A DNA stretch of 64,000 bases, from contig JAPFBL010000576.1 of the NCBI GenBank assembly GCA_026182355.1, positions 1 to 64,000 on the forward strand. The letters are read 5' to 3'. The DNA comes from Hermatobates lingyangjiaoensis. Taxonomy: Eukaryota; Arthropoda; Insecta; Hemiptera; Hermatobatidae. A program made the position numbers and the translations under genes. This document shows positions 10,561 to 20,624 of the stretch, in pieces (positions within the stretch are counted from its first letter, which is position 1; every line of letters begins with the position of its first letter). The notes under the pieces are model-generated. The model ran no database searches. It was not told the DNA's origin and saw only the letters and a program-made list of their open reading frames with translations.

Positions 10561-12311
10561 TAGTTACTAATGAGAAACAGCAACTAGATGAGCTTTACCA
10601 TTTATATACGATGTTTCAAATACGATATTTTGACATTCAAACTTTCATGTTTCACATTTAATAATTATAGATAATTTTTTTTTTTCTTCTTGAAGGAATG
10701 TTTTACTCTGAGAATAATACATTGCAAATACCATCATCAAGCAAATTTTACGGTAGATAGATAAGAATTCCCATTAATACAATATAAATCAACCTGAAAG
10801 GAGCAATATATATTATAAAAAACTTGCTAATACAATAGAACTTTCTTTTTAAGAAAAAAATTTTTGCAAGTTTAGTCACTGTTTACCACGAAATGACGGA
10901 AACAGACGAACCACATAATAAAAAAAAAATTACAGACATTTACTTACTGACCCCACCACCACAGCAGGACAATAATTCAGCAGTAGTAGGTCCGTGACCT
11001 GGAACTGCTAATACAACGTGCACAACAGTGCGCGGAAAGAATCGTTGGTCGTTGGTCGTTGCAAGTTTTTATAACTTGCAAAAATGAATAAATATCATGT
11101 ATTATCTGTTGTATCTTTGGTTTAATATAATTTAACAAATGAACATACTAAACACCAATCTCCATTTTATCATATAAGATATTATAAGTTCCTATACTTT
11201 TTTGTTTTAATTTAATAAAAACTTGTCAAAGTAAATAAGATGTGCATATGGTCATAGACCTGTTGAATAGACTTTAAAAAGATAAATTATAATTAAATTG
11301 ATATTTAATTATTTAGCTATTTTTGTTCCATGTTTATCTGTTAACTGTTGTTAACATTTATCTATGTTGACGCGACCAATGTTATAAACAAGATAATATT
11401 TATCTTATGTTAGTATTACATCGTTGATGTACCTTTGTACCGAAGTGACTTATAAAGCAGGAACTTTCATTTCACCACAAAGCATGACATGTTAGTCTAT
11501 ATTATAAAAAGCTAAGCAAATATAGTAAAGCTTGAAGTTAACTTACTGTTACAGGCAAAAAAGCAGAACTTTTTACAAACGCTAGTCATACCTGAAACAA
11601 AATAACATAAATATTTAAAATCAGAAAAAAATATATATAAAGAAAAAAATTTAAAATATATAAAAATTATTATTCATACAAGAATACACATCTTTTTGTT
11701 TCAATTTCTTTTTCATAAACCTCAGTGGCAAATCACTTACTTGACCTTAGATTGAAATATTTTTTAAAAGGATTATCGTATTTTATCAGGATCTAAACTA
11801 GACTGTGATTAATGTAGTATCAAACATGACTTGAAAAGACTATGACTCACTCATTACGTCATTTCTATTGTTCTACCTTAGGACTTATTAATTTAGCTGT
11901 CAGGAAAATAATTAACATGTTTATCTTTGAATTCGTAATGACTTTATCATACATTTTTCCTTCTCTATATTAGAAATTAAATTAGACAATCACTTCAGAT
12001 CTATTTTTTTTTATTTTTGTAAATTTAGAGAAATCCATCAAGAGCTTATATAGCAAGTTTGCCTTCACTTGCAAGTGTCAAATAAATAATAAGTATGTTT
12101 ACAACAGTGTCTTCATTAATTATGCCTGGCCTGTTTATCCCATGTTTTTATGTTTATTTTCCCAAATTTACAAAGGAATTGTGTTCAATAGTGCTATCAA
12201 ATTTAACATAGTGCTTTGAAACATAGGTACATATATATTTAAATTCAGAAAACTTATGATTTATTTATTAATTTACGAGATTTATTTGTGAAATTAAAAA
12301 AAAAATCTAAT
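10561..12311. other. No gene seen; AT-rich
   Basis: A G/C-richer patch at about 10965-11065 contains tandem TCGTTGG units and a small hairpin (GCAAGTTTTTATAACTTGC). The rest is plain AT-rich DNA. Confidence 0.55.
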
Positions 12312-12533
12312 GTAGTGCAATCTCTTATTATGTGGTATTACTCATTGTAGGGTAAAAATCTAATGAAATGGTCTCCACATATAAAAATTTAATGATATAA
12401 ACAACGCGTTTTGAACACGTAGTCTTCTTCCTCAGGCATTAACTAAGGAAGAAGACTACGTGTTCGAAACGCGTTGTTTATATCATTAAATTTTTATATG
12501 TAGAGACCCTATTATTAGATTTTTACCCTACAA
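12312..12533. mobile_element. Family E palindromic element with TTGTAGGG termini
   Basis: The palindrome proper runs 12345-12533. It starts TTGTAGGGTAAAAATCTAAT and ends with the reverse complement. Arms of about 90 bases are separated by a short CATTAACTAA-type spacer. Each arm holds the family E motif: minus-strand CTGAGGA, A, then a GAAGACTACGTGTTC hairpin (with AAAA instead of GAAA), and plus-strand CTAAGGA...GTTCGAAACGCG. The left flank (TAGTGCAATC...TGTGGTATTACTC) matches the right flank of the 46.2 kb copy, so the element extends past the TTGTAGGG ends. Confidence 0.85.
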
Positions 12534-12680
12534 TAAAAAAAAATTCTTAAATTTGAATCTACATTTCAAACCACAGCATTATTTTTCATATTTTGTTGCT
12601 TCAAATAGACAAAACTAGAAATATAATGGTATTCTAACAATAGTTTGTTGGTGTTTGATTATACTATTATTAACAATTGG

Positions 12681-12978
12681 GGTTAGGTTCGGTTGTAGTG
12701 GCAGTTCCACAAGAGAACAAAGGGCTGAAGATTGGCTCTTTGTAGTACCACACAGAGATGATTCTACATTGGGAGTCCTAAATTTTACCTAACTCAAGTC
12801 TATTTACAGTAGGAATCTTTAATGAGTACCTGGCGGCTTAACGTCCTCTCCTAGGGGCCGTGTGCTCAGATTTATTCACCTTTTATGTGAAGAAATCCAG
12901 GGCTAAAGTGTGAATTGGACCCCCGACCTAACAGTCCAATGGCGAGCACATTGCCACTGAGCCTAACCTGGCCTCCTT
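12681..12978 (-). mobile_element. tRNA-derived SINE, tail type 2 (first of tandem pair)
   Basis: Minus-strand SINE. The head at the high-coordinate end reads, in reverse, as an AGGCTCAGTGGCAATG A-box region. The body carries GGACGTTAAGCCGC-type and GTGAATAAATCTGAGCAC blocks. The tail (low coordinates) is GTGGTATCACAAAG...TGCCACTACAACC ending in CCTAACCCC. The junction with the next copy is immediate. Confidence 0.85.
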
Positions 12979-12980
12979 AG

Positions 12981-13288
12981 GTGGCTTAGGTTGCAGTGGC
13001 AGTCCCACAAGGGAACACACGTAGGCCAAGCATTGGCCCTTTGTGATACCACACAATGAAGATTGATTCTACAGTGGGAGTCCTAAATTTTGCCTAACTC
13101 AAATGTATTTAGAGTAGGGATCTTTAACGAGTACCTGACATTGTACAGGCTCGGGACCGACGGTTTAACGTCCTTCTCCGAGGGACGACGTGCTCAGATT
13201 TATTCACCTCCCGCGTGAATAAATTGAGGGCCAGGTGAGGATCGAACCCCGGTCCTATCAGTTCAGAGGTGAGAACCTGGCCTCCTTA
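12981..13288 (-). mobile_element. tRNA-derived SINE, tail type 2 (second of tandem pair)
   Basis: Minus-strand copy directly adjacent to the preceding SINE. It keeps an excellent B box (GGGGTTCGATCCTCACC at about 13230-13246 in reverse). The A-box region is shortened: the expected TAGCTCAGTGG segment between the pair's CCTGGCCTCCTTA ends is missing. The two copies share the CCTGGCCTCCTTA junction, which suggests a duplication or an insertion into the same site. Confidence 0.85.
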
Positions 13289-14599
13289 TAATCCAATTAG
13301 TATTTTTCACATGTATTATAATACTTAATTTATCATTATTTCATATTAATTGTGTTATTTGAGGCGACCAAATCTCTGTTTAAATGACTATGGTCATCTG
13401 TCAGCGTGATAAACTGCCAAATGATTGATTGATTCAGCAGTGAAAAAAACCAGTTATAAGCCGATGATTAAACGTCACTTGATGTAATGTTGTGTAATTA
13501 AATCACATGCGATAAAAAGTCCTGACACTCGAAAAATCGCAACCCAAGCAGGAATTTTAATTCATCAATGTCTATATTTTTAAAAACACTTTGAAAGTAA
13601 AACCTTAGAAATATAACATCACAGATACCACTTTGCAAATAGTTTTGACTAGAGTGTGGAGTGTTAACTTTTCGTTTTTTTTTGCCTAGAAATGGAAACA
13701 GTTTTTTTTTGTTATAACTGGAAAAAACGAACAAAAGTTAATACTAAAAATGAAAAATAAGAATAAATTTACAGTTGAACAACAAACTTTTGAAATAAAA
13801 AAAAAAATATGACTTTCATTTCTTTGTTGAAAACCATTCTTTTAAGTTAAAATATACAATTAACCTAACCATCAAACACTCATCAAGTTATTGAAATGTT
13901 GATGACAAGTGATTAATAGGGGTCTTTTTTTAATTTTCCTGCAGTTGGCCACCTTGGAAAAGCCTTATAATCGTTCAAGACAACAATAAGAAAGGTTTCT
14001 TCTTTTCCAAAAGGAGTAAATTGTCCAAATTGAATCAGGTTTGATTAAGTTGCCTCTGGGCATGAACAGGGTGATTTTTTATTCCCCTCCGTCTTTCTCT
14101 TTCTACCCCAACACAGTTCTGCTTTATACAGATGACTGAGTATTTTATTCGTCTTATATTCAAGGTACTACTTTACCATTTTTTTTTGTATCCTTAAATT
14201 TTTTAACAAAATTCTTTCGTTGCTGACAGGACATTTAAAAACAGTAAGATAAATGAATCCAGAAAGAATTCAATCTACATAATAACAACCTATATTTATT
14301 GCTAAATTTTTACTAAACATTAAGAAAAAAAATTGTACTAATTAAATTAATTGTATGAATACAGTGTTGTAATAAGCTACCTAAATAATTATTTGTGTAT
14401 TAAATAATTGAATTACTCCACGTAGAGTATATTTTTAAAAATATAATTTTTGTTTAATATTATATATAATTTAAATCGACATTAAATGTGCTTTATTTAA
14501 ACAGAACCTTTATATAACTAAACTTCAGTTTTACCTCAATCGTTTAATGAGATAATCCAGCCCCTTTTCAGACTACGATTAGAGAAGAAAAGAAGCAAT
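13289..14599. other. No gene seen; AT-rich
   Basis: A segment near 13360-13440 (GACTATGGTCATCTGTCAG, ATTGATTGATTCAGCAG) shares the GACTATGGTC word with 41.2 kb. A T-rich/A-rich minus frame at 13498-13734 has no recognisable domain. Confidence 0.55.
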
Positions 14600-14700
14600 A
14601 AGTTTTCCAATACAGAAAAATGATTTAATCACACTATCGTTTCAAACACATGGTGTTCATCGTCATGTTACATCTGCTCCAGTAAGGACAATGTTGACTA
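14600..14700 (-). mobile_element. Family E motif relic
   Basis: On the minus strand at about 14630-14675 the sequence reads CATGACGA, T, GAACACCA, TGTGTTTGAAACGATAG, the family E arrangement with one change in the CTGANGA box. The surrounding element is decayed. Confidence 0.5.
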
Positions 14701-14806
14701 ATTTGGGAGTCAAGGCATACTTTGTGCGGGAAGACTTGGAGTTTCTTTTCCTCTATAATCATGATTAAATACCTTACAATATATTAATTTATATATATAT
14801 ATATTA

Positions 14807-15048
14807 GGTGTATTTATGCCAACTGGAAATACCACGATATTAAACAGGAATATAACCATACCAGACTACAAATTTTGGAAGCCATTTTTATCCTGGAAAA
14901 ACAACCTAATATTAACAGCCAGGGTGGTGAATTCACAAGAATTCTGAAGCTGTATGAAGGCAGTCAGAAGACAAACCAGCCAAGGAGAGGAAAAGAAGAT
15001 AATTCAATACTCGTACCTTCCCAGACGCAAACGACGGAAGGAAGGTAA
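14807..15048 (+). pseudogene. Penelope-like element ORF 3' end, copy 1 (frameshifted)
   Basis: C-terminal part of a Penelope-like retroelement polyprotein, the region that follows the reverse transcriptase and belongs to or follows the GIY-YIG endonuclease. From 14848 the frame reads EYNHTRLQILEAIFILEKQ, followed by PNINSQ. The spacing of L-x-I-L-E-A-x-F-I and P-x-I-N-x-Q is characteristic of PLE C-termini. Aligned with copy 2, the upstream ATGCCAACTGGAAATACC lies in a different frame because of a one-base deletion near 14846. The frame stays open to TAA at 15046-15048, past the point where copy 2 stops. No reverse transcriptase is present, so the copy is 5'-truncated. Confidence 0.7.
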
Positions 15049-15350
15049 CCAGAACCCTGGGGAAACCTAACCTTGCCGCTACCTGTTTATACTCTCCCAT
15101 TATGCTTTGCTTGACTTTGTGTATTTATTTTAGTTATGTTTAGATTTGTTTTGTAAGTGATGTTTCACTACCTTTATAAAAATTTCCTTGAGAATGGTCG
15201 ATGTTGACCAAAACATGTTGGAATATAGAAATAAAAATTTTGGAGAACTGATATATCTTGTCACAAACTTTTGGAAGTCAGATGACAAGATTGGAAAAAT
15301 TAACCCGAAAGGCGTTAGATTAGAAATAGGCACAGGTTTCAACAGAACTT
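14807..15350 (+). mobile_element. Family A Penelope-like element, 5'-truncated copy 1
   Basis: The broken ORF end is followed by about 300 bases of 3' UTR matching copy 2 at 16.2-16.65 kb, and by (TA)n at 15350. The UTR holds the family A motif at 15186-15221: CCTTGAGAATGGTCGATGTT, GACCAAAACATGTTGG. It continues with GGAGAACTGATATATCTTGT and the AACAGAACTTGT end. This places a CTGANGA-hairpin-GAAA-like motif in the 3' region of an identifiable PLE. The first box is degenerate (TTGAGAA) and GAAA is AAAA. Confidence 0.75.
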
Positions 15351-15351
15351 G

Positions 15352-15382
<31 letters not shown>

Positions 15383-15592
15383 ATATATATAAAAGATTTC
15401 ACATAAACACGTGAAATAACAATCAATGATCAAACCACAATAAGAAATGGGAAAACAAGACTAAGATCTTTCAACAGTAACAAGCGGTCTTCGTGAGAGC
15501 CAAAAACCCAACTGAACACTTGATGCAGAAAACATCTGGTCTTGTTTTCCCATTTCTTATTGTAGTTTGATCATTGATATTATATAATATAT
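15350..15592. mobile_element. Family B element between (TA)n tracts
   Basis: After (TA)n, the left end AGATTTCACATAAACACGTG, then minus-strand motif sequence (CTTTCAACAGTAACAAGCGG, about 15466-15500), a short middle (CAACTGAACACTTGATGCAG), and the right end TCTTGTTTTCCCATTTCTTA...TTTGATCATTG. The right arm lacks the motif, so the palindrome is incomplete. Another TA tract follows. Confidence 0.8.
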
Positions 15593-16655
15593 ATACAAGT
15601 TTTGTTAAAACTTATGCCTATTTCCAATTTCACTCTTTTTCGGGTTAATTTTTCCATTCTTCTGAGTTCTGGCTTCCAAGAGTCCGGGACCTAGATATAT
15701 CATTCTCCATAATTTTTATTTTTTGTACACCAACATGTTTCGGTCCACATCGACCATTTTCAAGGTTAATTTTTACACAATTAAAACTATACATACTAAA
15801 TAACAATAAAAACTTAACATTGATACTGATCTATTAAAATACATTACTAAATAAACACGCAAGGTTAACAGTCATAATCATTGGAAGGTTGTAAACAGGT
15901 TTCCGCAGGGTGAGGTTTCCCCAGGATTCTGGTTACCTTCCTACAGCCGTTTGTGCTTGGGAAGGTATTGGACTGTCTTCGTTCACTCTCATGACTGGTT
16001 TGTCTTCAGGTTTCCGTCGAACAGCTTTAAAATTCTCTGGAGGCCCTAAGGAGCATGTCGCGAAAGCACATGGGTTACAACTAACGAGGGAAATGCTTAC
16101 TGACAATACCATGATTTTGCAGCAAGAATACGACCACACCAGGCTGCAAATTTTGGAGGCTATTTTCATCCTCCAAAACCAGCCTACCATTAACAGCCAG
16201 GTGGGGGATTCACTAGAATTTTAAAGCTGTTCGACGGAAACCTGAAGACAAACCAGTCACTGAGAGTGAACGAAGACAGTCCATACCTTCCCAAGCACAA
16301 ACGGCTGTAGGAAGGTAACCAGAATCCTGGGGAAACCTCACCCTGCGGAAACCTGTTACAACCTTCCAATGATTATGACTGTTAACCTTGCGTGTTTATT
16401 TAGTAATGTATTTTAATAGATCAGTATCAATGTTAAGTTTTTATTGTTATTTAGTATTATAGTTTAATTGTGTAAAAATAACCTTGAAAATGGTCGATGT
16501 GGACCGAAACATGTTGGTGTAACAAAAATAAAAATTATGGAGAACTGATATATCTAGTTTCCCGGACTCTTGGAAGCCAGAACTCAGAAGAATGGAAAAA
16601 TTAACCCGAAAAGAGTGAAATTGGAAATAGGATAAGTTTTAACAAAACTTGTATA
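15593..16655 (+). mobile_element. Family A Penelope-like element with 440-bp inverted arms, copy 2
   Basis: Left arm 15593-16036 is the near-exact reverse complement of right arm 16215-16655. The 178-bp spacer between them is the last part of the PLE ORF. Each arm carries the A motif, on minus at 15730-15765 and on plus at 16482-16517 (CCTTGAAAATGGTCGATGTG, GACCGAAACATGTTGG). Penelope-like elements commonly carry an additional, often inverted or partial, terminal copy (pLTR). Here the inverted arm begins exactly at the last codons of the ORF, defining the pLTR boundary. There is no reverse transcriptase domain. Confidence 0.8.
16037..16224 (+). pseudogene. Penelope-like element ORF 3' end, copy 2 (truncated)
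   Basis: In-frame peptide of about 60 residues ending at TAA 16222-16224. It contains HGLQLTREMLTDNTMIL, then EYDHTRLQILEAIFIL, and ends QPTINSQ...LEF. The H-x-T-R-x-M-L-x-x-N-T pattern followed by R-L-x-I-L-E-A and P-x-I-N-x-Q is what I recognise from the C-terminal end of PLE polyproteins after the GIY-YIG nuclease. The open frame extends 5' into the inverted arm (to 15910), but that part is antisense UTR and not protein. As a solo 3' fragment it cannot be active. Confidence 0.7.
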
Positions 16656-16694
16656 GATGAAGGCCTGCTCCCCAAATACACTAATATATATATA

Positions 16695-16732
<38 letters not shown>

Positions 16733-16967
16733 TGCAGAAACAACACAGTAAAAAAAACATGCCTGAAAATGAATGAAATTTAAACCACAAGAAAATGTTA
16801 AACAAGAGAAATAAATGCGCTGAGGCCTTTCACTTTACGTTATCAGAGAGCTAACAAAGTAAGAACAAAGTAATATGTTGTTCTGACTTTGTTTGCTATC
16901 TGGTGACATGAACTGAAAAGCCTCAGAGCTTTTATTTCTATTGTTTTCCTTTTTCTTGTGGTTTAAA

Positions 16968-17014
<47 letters not shown>

Positions 17015-17020
17015 TATATT
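16656..17020. mobile_element. Family F palindrome between (TA)n tracts
   Basis: (TA)n at about 16681-16730, then inverted arms at 16730-16870 and 16890-16970, then (TA)n at 16971-17020. The ends share TTAAACCACAAGAAAA / TTTTCTTGTGGTTTAAAC. The motif is in both arms: minus 16826-16855 (GGCCTTTCACTTTACGTTAT, then CAG) and plus about 16899-16927 (TCTGGTGACATGAACTGAAA). The spacer repeats AACAAAGTAA. A related copy lies at 41.9-42.1 kb. Confidence 0.75.
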
Positions 17021-17110
17021 TATAAAAGTATTGACCGTAGATAGCTATTGTATTTTCTTATTTGTAAGTAATTGCGCTTTTCATGATGTTTGATTTTTGG
17101 ATGATAGTAT
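17018..17110 (+). mobile_element. Family G end fragment
   Basis: TATAAAAGTATTGACCGTAG is followed by CTATTGTATTTTCTTATTTG. Both blocks also occur in the family G copies at 38.3-38.6 kb and 53.6-53.9 kb. The motif region is decayed here. Confidence 0.5.
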
Positions 17111-17429
17111 TATTTTTTATATTTCTTCTATTTTGTAGGCCTATGAAAAATGTTTTAATAACGAGACCAAGCACGTTGTAGACGCAACGGCTAGTAACCC
17201 AAATATATATATATATAATGTAAGTTCAAAATATAAAAAAATACATGGTAGCCATAGTTTACATGATGTACGAGAAAGATAAGCCCAAAAGTAAAAGTTA
17301 AGTTTGCATTGAATGGCATAAATTGGAATAATTTTTCATCAGTTGTTGACAAGAGGTATGAGGCGTTAACATGTGTAAAGAACGTGTTACTAGAGGTAAT
17401 AATCGGCCGAAGCAACCTACAATTTATCA
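17111..17429. other. Repeat-derived scraps, no gene seen
   Basis: GAGACCAAGCACGTTGTAGA at about 17162 matches a segment of the family C element at 20.7 kb (GAGACCAAGCACATTGTAGA). A 79-codon minus frame at 17191-17430 starts inside a TA tract and has no recognisable domain. Confidence 0.5.
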
Positions 17430-17760
17430 TTTTAAAACCTAGGAGGGTTCATCTGTCGAATTGACGAATTTATGAGGGGCTTATATCATTAATCATAAGC
17501 ATCGAAAGGCTAATTCCTTCCATTTCCTCTCCAAGTGATATGTGCACATTAAGTTGATTATATCATCCCACTGCAGGGATGTTAATATCATTCGCAGTCA
17601 ATATTCTACTACGATATTTAAGCCACAAATATATACTTTTCCCACCTGATTCAATCATTTATCATTTCTGAAATGTCATCCCTCTACGATTGATTGATGC
17701 TAAACATGGTTGAACCTTAAGTAACTTCTGAGTCAAGAGAGGGTTAAAAGACTAATTTTC
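17430..17760. other. Balanced-composition island, candidate conserved element
   Basis: About 300 non-repetitive bases free of microsatellites. They contain several homeodomain-like words (TCATTAATCATAAG, GATTGATTGATGC) and GATTCAATCATTTATC. The composition and texture resemble conserved noncoding DNA. No coding frame is open across it. Function is inference. Confidence 0.25.
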
Positions 17761-17939
17761 TCTGTTCAATTTTATATCATTCACAAATAGCTCAAAAGCT
17801 AAATAATTTCCAGGAACATGTTTTTTGAAAAATATTTATAATAACAATGATTTTGTGTTTTATAATTAATTACTTTCCATACATACATAAAAAGTAATTA
17901 ATTAAAAACCACTACGTCATTGTACCCCATATAAAAGTT

Positions 17940-18115
17940 CATATATATATATATAAATATACATTCAAGTCGGTTGCTGGGACGGTTTGCTGCCCTTTTG
18001 TTTCCGGCGTGCTTCGTCACCCATTCTATTTTCTCTTGAAGTCGGATCATCCGAAAATTTTAGTTTGTAAGTGTGTCTCAATCTCTGTGTGTTGCTTTTC
18101 TTCGTTTTTGAGATG

Positions 18116-18148
<33 letters not shown>

Positions 18149-18160
18149 TATATATCTTGG
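17940..18160 (+). mobile_element. Family C-like end between (TA)n tracts
   Basis: From a TA tract at 17940 to (TA)n at 18117-18157. The plus strand has TTGAAGT, CGGATCATCCG, AAAATTTTAG and TTTGTAAGTGTGTCTC, parallel to family C (CTGAAGA, CGGTT..AACCG, AAAATTAGAGAC, TGTAAGTGTG). The stem CGGAT/ATCCG pairs perfectly although its sequence differs from C, so the hairpin is conserved while the bases are not. Confidence 0.6.
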
Positions 18161-18354
18161 AAGCAGACATTCTTTAATACTAAATTCTATAAAATTTCAT
18201 ATCCTGAAGATGAATGTTGATCATTTGGAACTATAGAAACTATACTTTACTATGTACACGAAATAAGGAGAGGTTATTTAAGAAAATTGAGAAGCTTGTA
18301 AAAACAGGTATCAACTAAGTTTGGTGTTATTTTCAATAATGTTAATTAGCAGGA
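18161..18354. other. No gene seen
   Basis: AT-rich unique-looking sequence between two repeat elements. Confidence 0.5.
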
Positions 18355-18560
18355 TTTTAAAATAAGCACGTGAAATAAAGAAATAACATTCAAACCACTG
18401 TAAAAAAGCAAAAAATGAGGCTAAGAGATTTCAGTCAAAACAACTGGTCTTCATCAGAGGTTCACCCACTGAAACAAGTGATGTCTGCCATCTGGTACTG
18501 AGAAGGTAGAGAGGAAGAAAAGTATTTGTAAAATGAGTCCTTGCTTGTTTTCACAGTGAC
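18355..18560 (-). mobile_element. Family B-like fragment, minus strand
   Basis: Left end AAGCACGTGAAATAAAGAAA, TTCAAACCACTG, then a minus motif (ATTTCAGTCAAAACAACTGG, TCTTCATCAGAG) and UTR-like continuation (AGTGATGTCTGCCATCTGG). The order matches family B at 42.1 kb, but identity is low. Confidence 0.6.
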
Positions 18561-18839
18561 TAACATGAGATATCAGATATGATAACGCAGCCAAAATATA
18601 GTGAAGAGTGTTTTATCAATCACTTCTACGTCTTCACATTCTGTGAATTTATTTTATTTAAACTGTCGAACCGTCCAATAGAACGAAATATAGGAATGAG
18701 TTGTATCAATTCTTTTTCCGATTTAAAAATCTGTTCTACATACTGTACGGTATGTAGTTAACAAGATTTCACAATAAACATTAGTAACGATTTGTTTAAC
18801 TTGATTTGGTCCTGATGAGAGCAATAGCCTCACCTAAGA

Positions 18840-19115
18840 GGGTTAACAGCTAGTGGATATTTTTTTACTTTTTTCCTCCTGTACTCCTTTGTTCATTCTG
18901 ACATTTTGCCCTGGTCTATTATTCTTTTCTGCACTTTACACCCTTCAAAATATCAGTCTTGCCTCCACTCGTCTCAACCCCCCTAACAGGTGTTTCTACA
19001 TCTTTGGTTTCATTTGGGATTTGTCTCTGACGAAGACCGCTTGTTACGGTTGAAAGATCTTAACATTTTTCTCATTTCTTATTGTGGTTTGGACGTTGAT
19101 TGCTGTACTGTATAT
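18840..19115 (+). mobile_element. Family B Penelope-like 3' end with UTR body
   Basis: About 180 bases of UTR-like body (TTTTTTCCTCCTGTACTCC, TTTTGCCCTGGTCTATTATT, CACCCTTCAAAATATCAGTC, GGTGTTTCTACATC) precede the motif. The same body occurs at 30.33-30.5 kb and, inverted, at 42.2-42.36 kb. The motif is canonical for the family: CTGACGA 19027-19033, A, GACCG 19035-19039, loop CTTGTTA, CGGTT 19047-19051, GAAA 19052-19055. It ends in the TTATTGTGGTTTGGACGTTG end. Confidence 0.8.
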
Positions 19116-20304
19116 AGATATATTAAAAATAATTTATGTTAAATGACTCTAGTCACTTAATTTAAAAAAAAAAAGAATAAAATGAATTGAATTTACATAA
19201 ATAGTTACATTATTAAAATATTTATGTGACTTTCTAATTGTTTTAAACTTGACATAGGGTTGAAACATAAATCTCTTTTCCATTACACCCCCGGGGATTG
19301 TGTGAATTAAATTCTTTAACTTGCATCAATCGAATCTGAGTGCGTGGGTTTTAGGCATTTAAAGTTTTAGGGGTTGTTCAAAAAAGGGTGAAGGGGAAGG
19401 CCTTTCGTAAAGGGTTTACAGGCGGCAGTATCCCATAACACTCTCGTGAAGGACGTACAGAGGGCCTGATTTACACTCTTTTACCAAAAAGAACCCTTCG
19501 GTCAACCACTCTTTTCATGATATTGATACAAGAGTTTTTTTTTTACAATATTCTTTTAGTACAATGATATGAGGGTAAAATACTATTATTTTTTCACAAA
19601 GGTATTTATTTATATAAGGAATAAATATTCAGTATTCATCCTTTAATCGCCAATAGTAGAGATTCCTGCTTTGTATATTTTTTGTTCCTTCATCGATTCT
19701 GTTTTCAATTTACTTTAATCTCTTTCTGATAATATCCATCGCCGCGTTTCTTAGATATCTTATCAAATATATTACGTATCACCTTCACAGCCCCAAACCA
19801 TCTTGCCTTTCTCCTTTGAATCCCCAAGTACTTTTCTATACCTACAAGGATGTTCCCTTCCGTTCCGTTCATAACGACTGCAATGTATGAAAGCTTTCTA
19901 ATAGTAATTTCTTTTTATGCCATATCATATTTTTAACCTACATCTTTTCTTCTCTTTCAGTTTGACTACTACAAATATCCAGTTTTCATATTCATATTCT
20001 TTTCAGGGAAGTTTTTTTTTCCAGTTTAGAAAATTTACTGTATAATTCCATAAGACCGCTATTTCAAACATTCATTTTTTGCCTGTAGATATATGTTTTT
20101 TTTGCTTTGTAAATTCACAGCCTAATAAAAAGCATTGGTGCATAATGGCTATCTCCTTAAATTACGTTTCAGTTAAAATTAGTTTTCAGAATTTATTCAA
20201 TTAATTAATAACGCTACTTGTAAAACATGTATAAAAACGTCTGATTTGAAAAATGGAATATTATCTTTAGCAGGTATTTCCAAAAAACAATACAGCTGAA
20301 GAAT
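19116..20304. other. No gene seen
   Basis: Contains a patch at about 19285-19520 with many doubled and tripled G/C runs (CCCCCGGGG, GGTGAAGGGGAAGGCC) similar in texture to 1.1-1.7 kb. The rest is T-rich. No supported gene. Confidence 0.55.
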
Positions 20305-20395
20305 GTAGCTAGTAATTAGTAGCCGTAATTAGTTAGTAGCTAGTAATTAGTAGTAATAATATTACTACTAATTATAATAACAATTTATAATTTCT
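20305..20395. repeat. TAGTAATTAG short tandem/inverted repeat
   Basis: Repeated TAGCTAGTAATTAGTAG words followed by their inverse (TACTACTAATTATAA), able to fold on itself. Confidence 0.7.
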
Positions 20396-20551
20396 TATAA
20401 TCGAGTAAGTCGTACACAAAATATGTGCAGTTAGCCTTATTTGTTAGATTGGTACTCCCGAAATTAGAATTCAATATTAGAAATATTTTCTTTGAATACA
20501 AATTACCTAAAAATACCTTAGAAATTTGTCAGCATCCTATTAAATTTGTAG

Positions 20552-20557
<6 letters not shown>

Positions 20558-20618
<61 letters not shown>
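20558..20618. repeat. (CT)n(TA)n compound microsatellite
   Basis: About 32 bases of CT repeats pass straight into TA repeats. The 64-codon frame ending here translates the repeat. Confidence 0.95.
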
Positions 20619-20623
<5 letters not shown>

Positions 20624-20624
20624 C

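Noticed and set aside
15910..16040. N-terminal part of the 104-codon frame ending at 16224
   Set aside because: This part is antisense of the 3' UTR in the inverted arm; only the portion after about 16040 is PLE coding.
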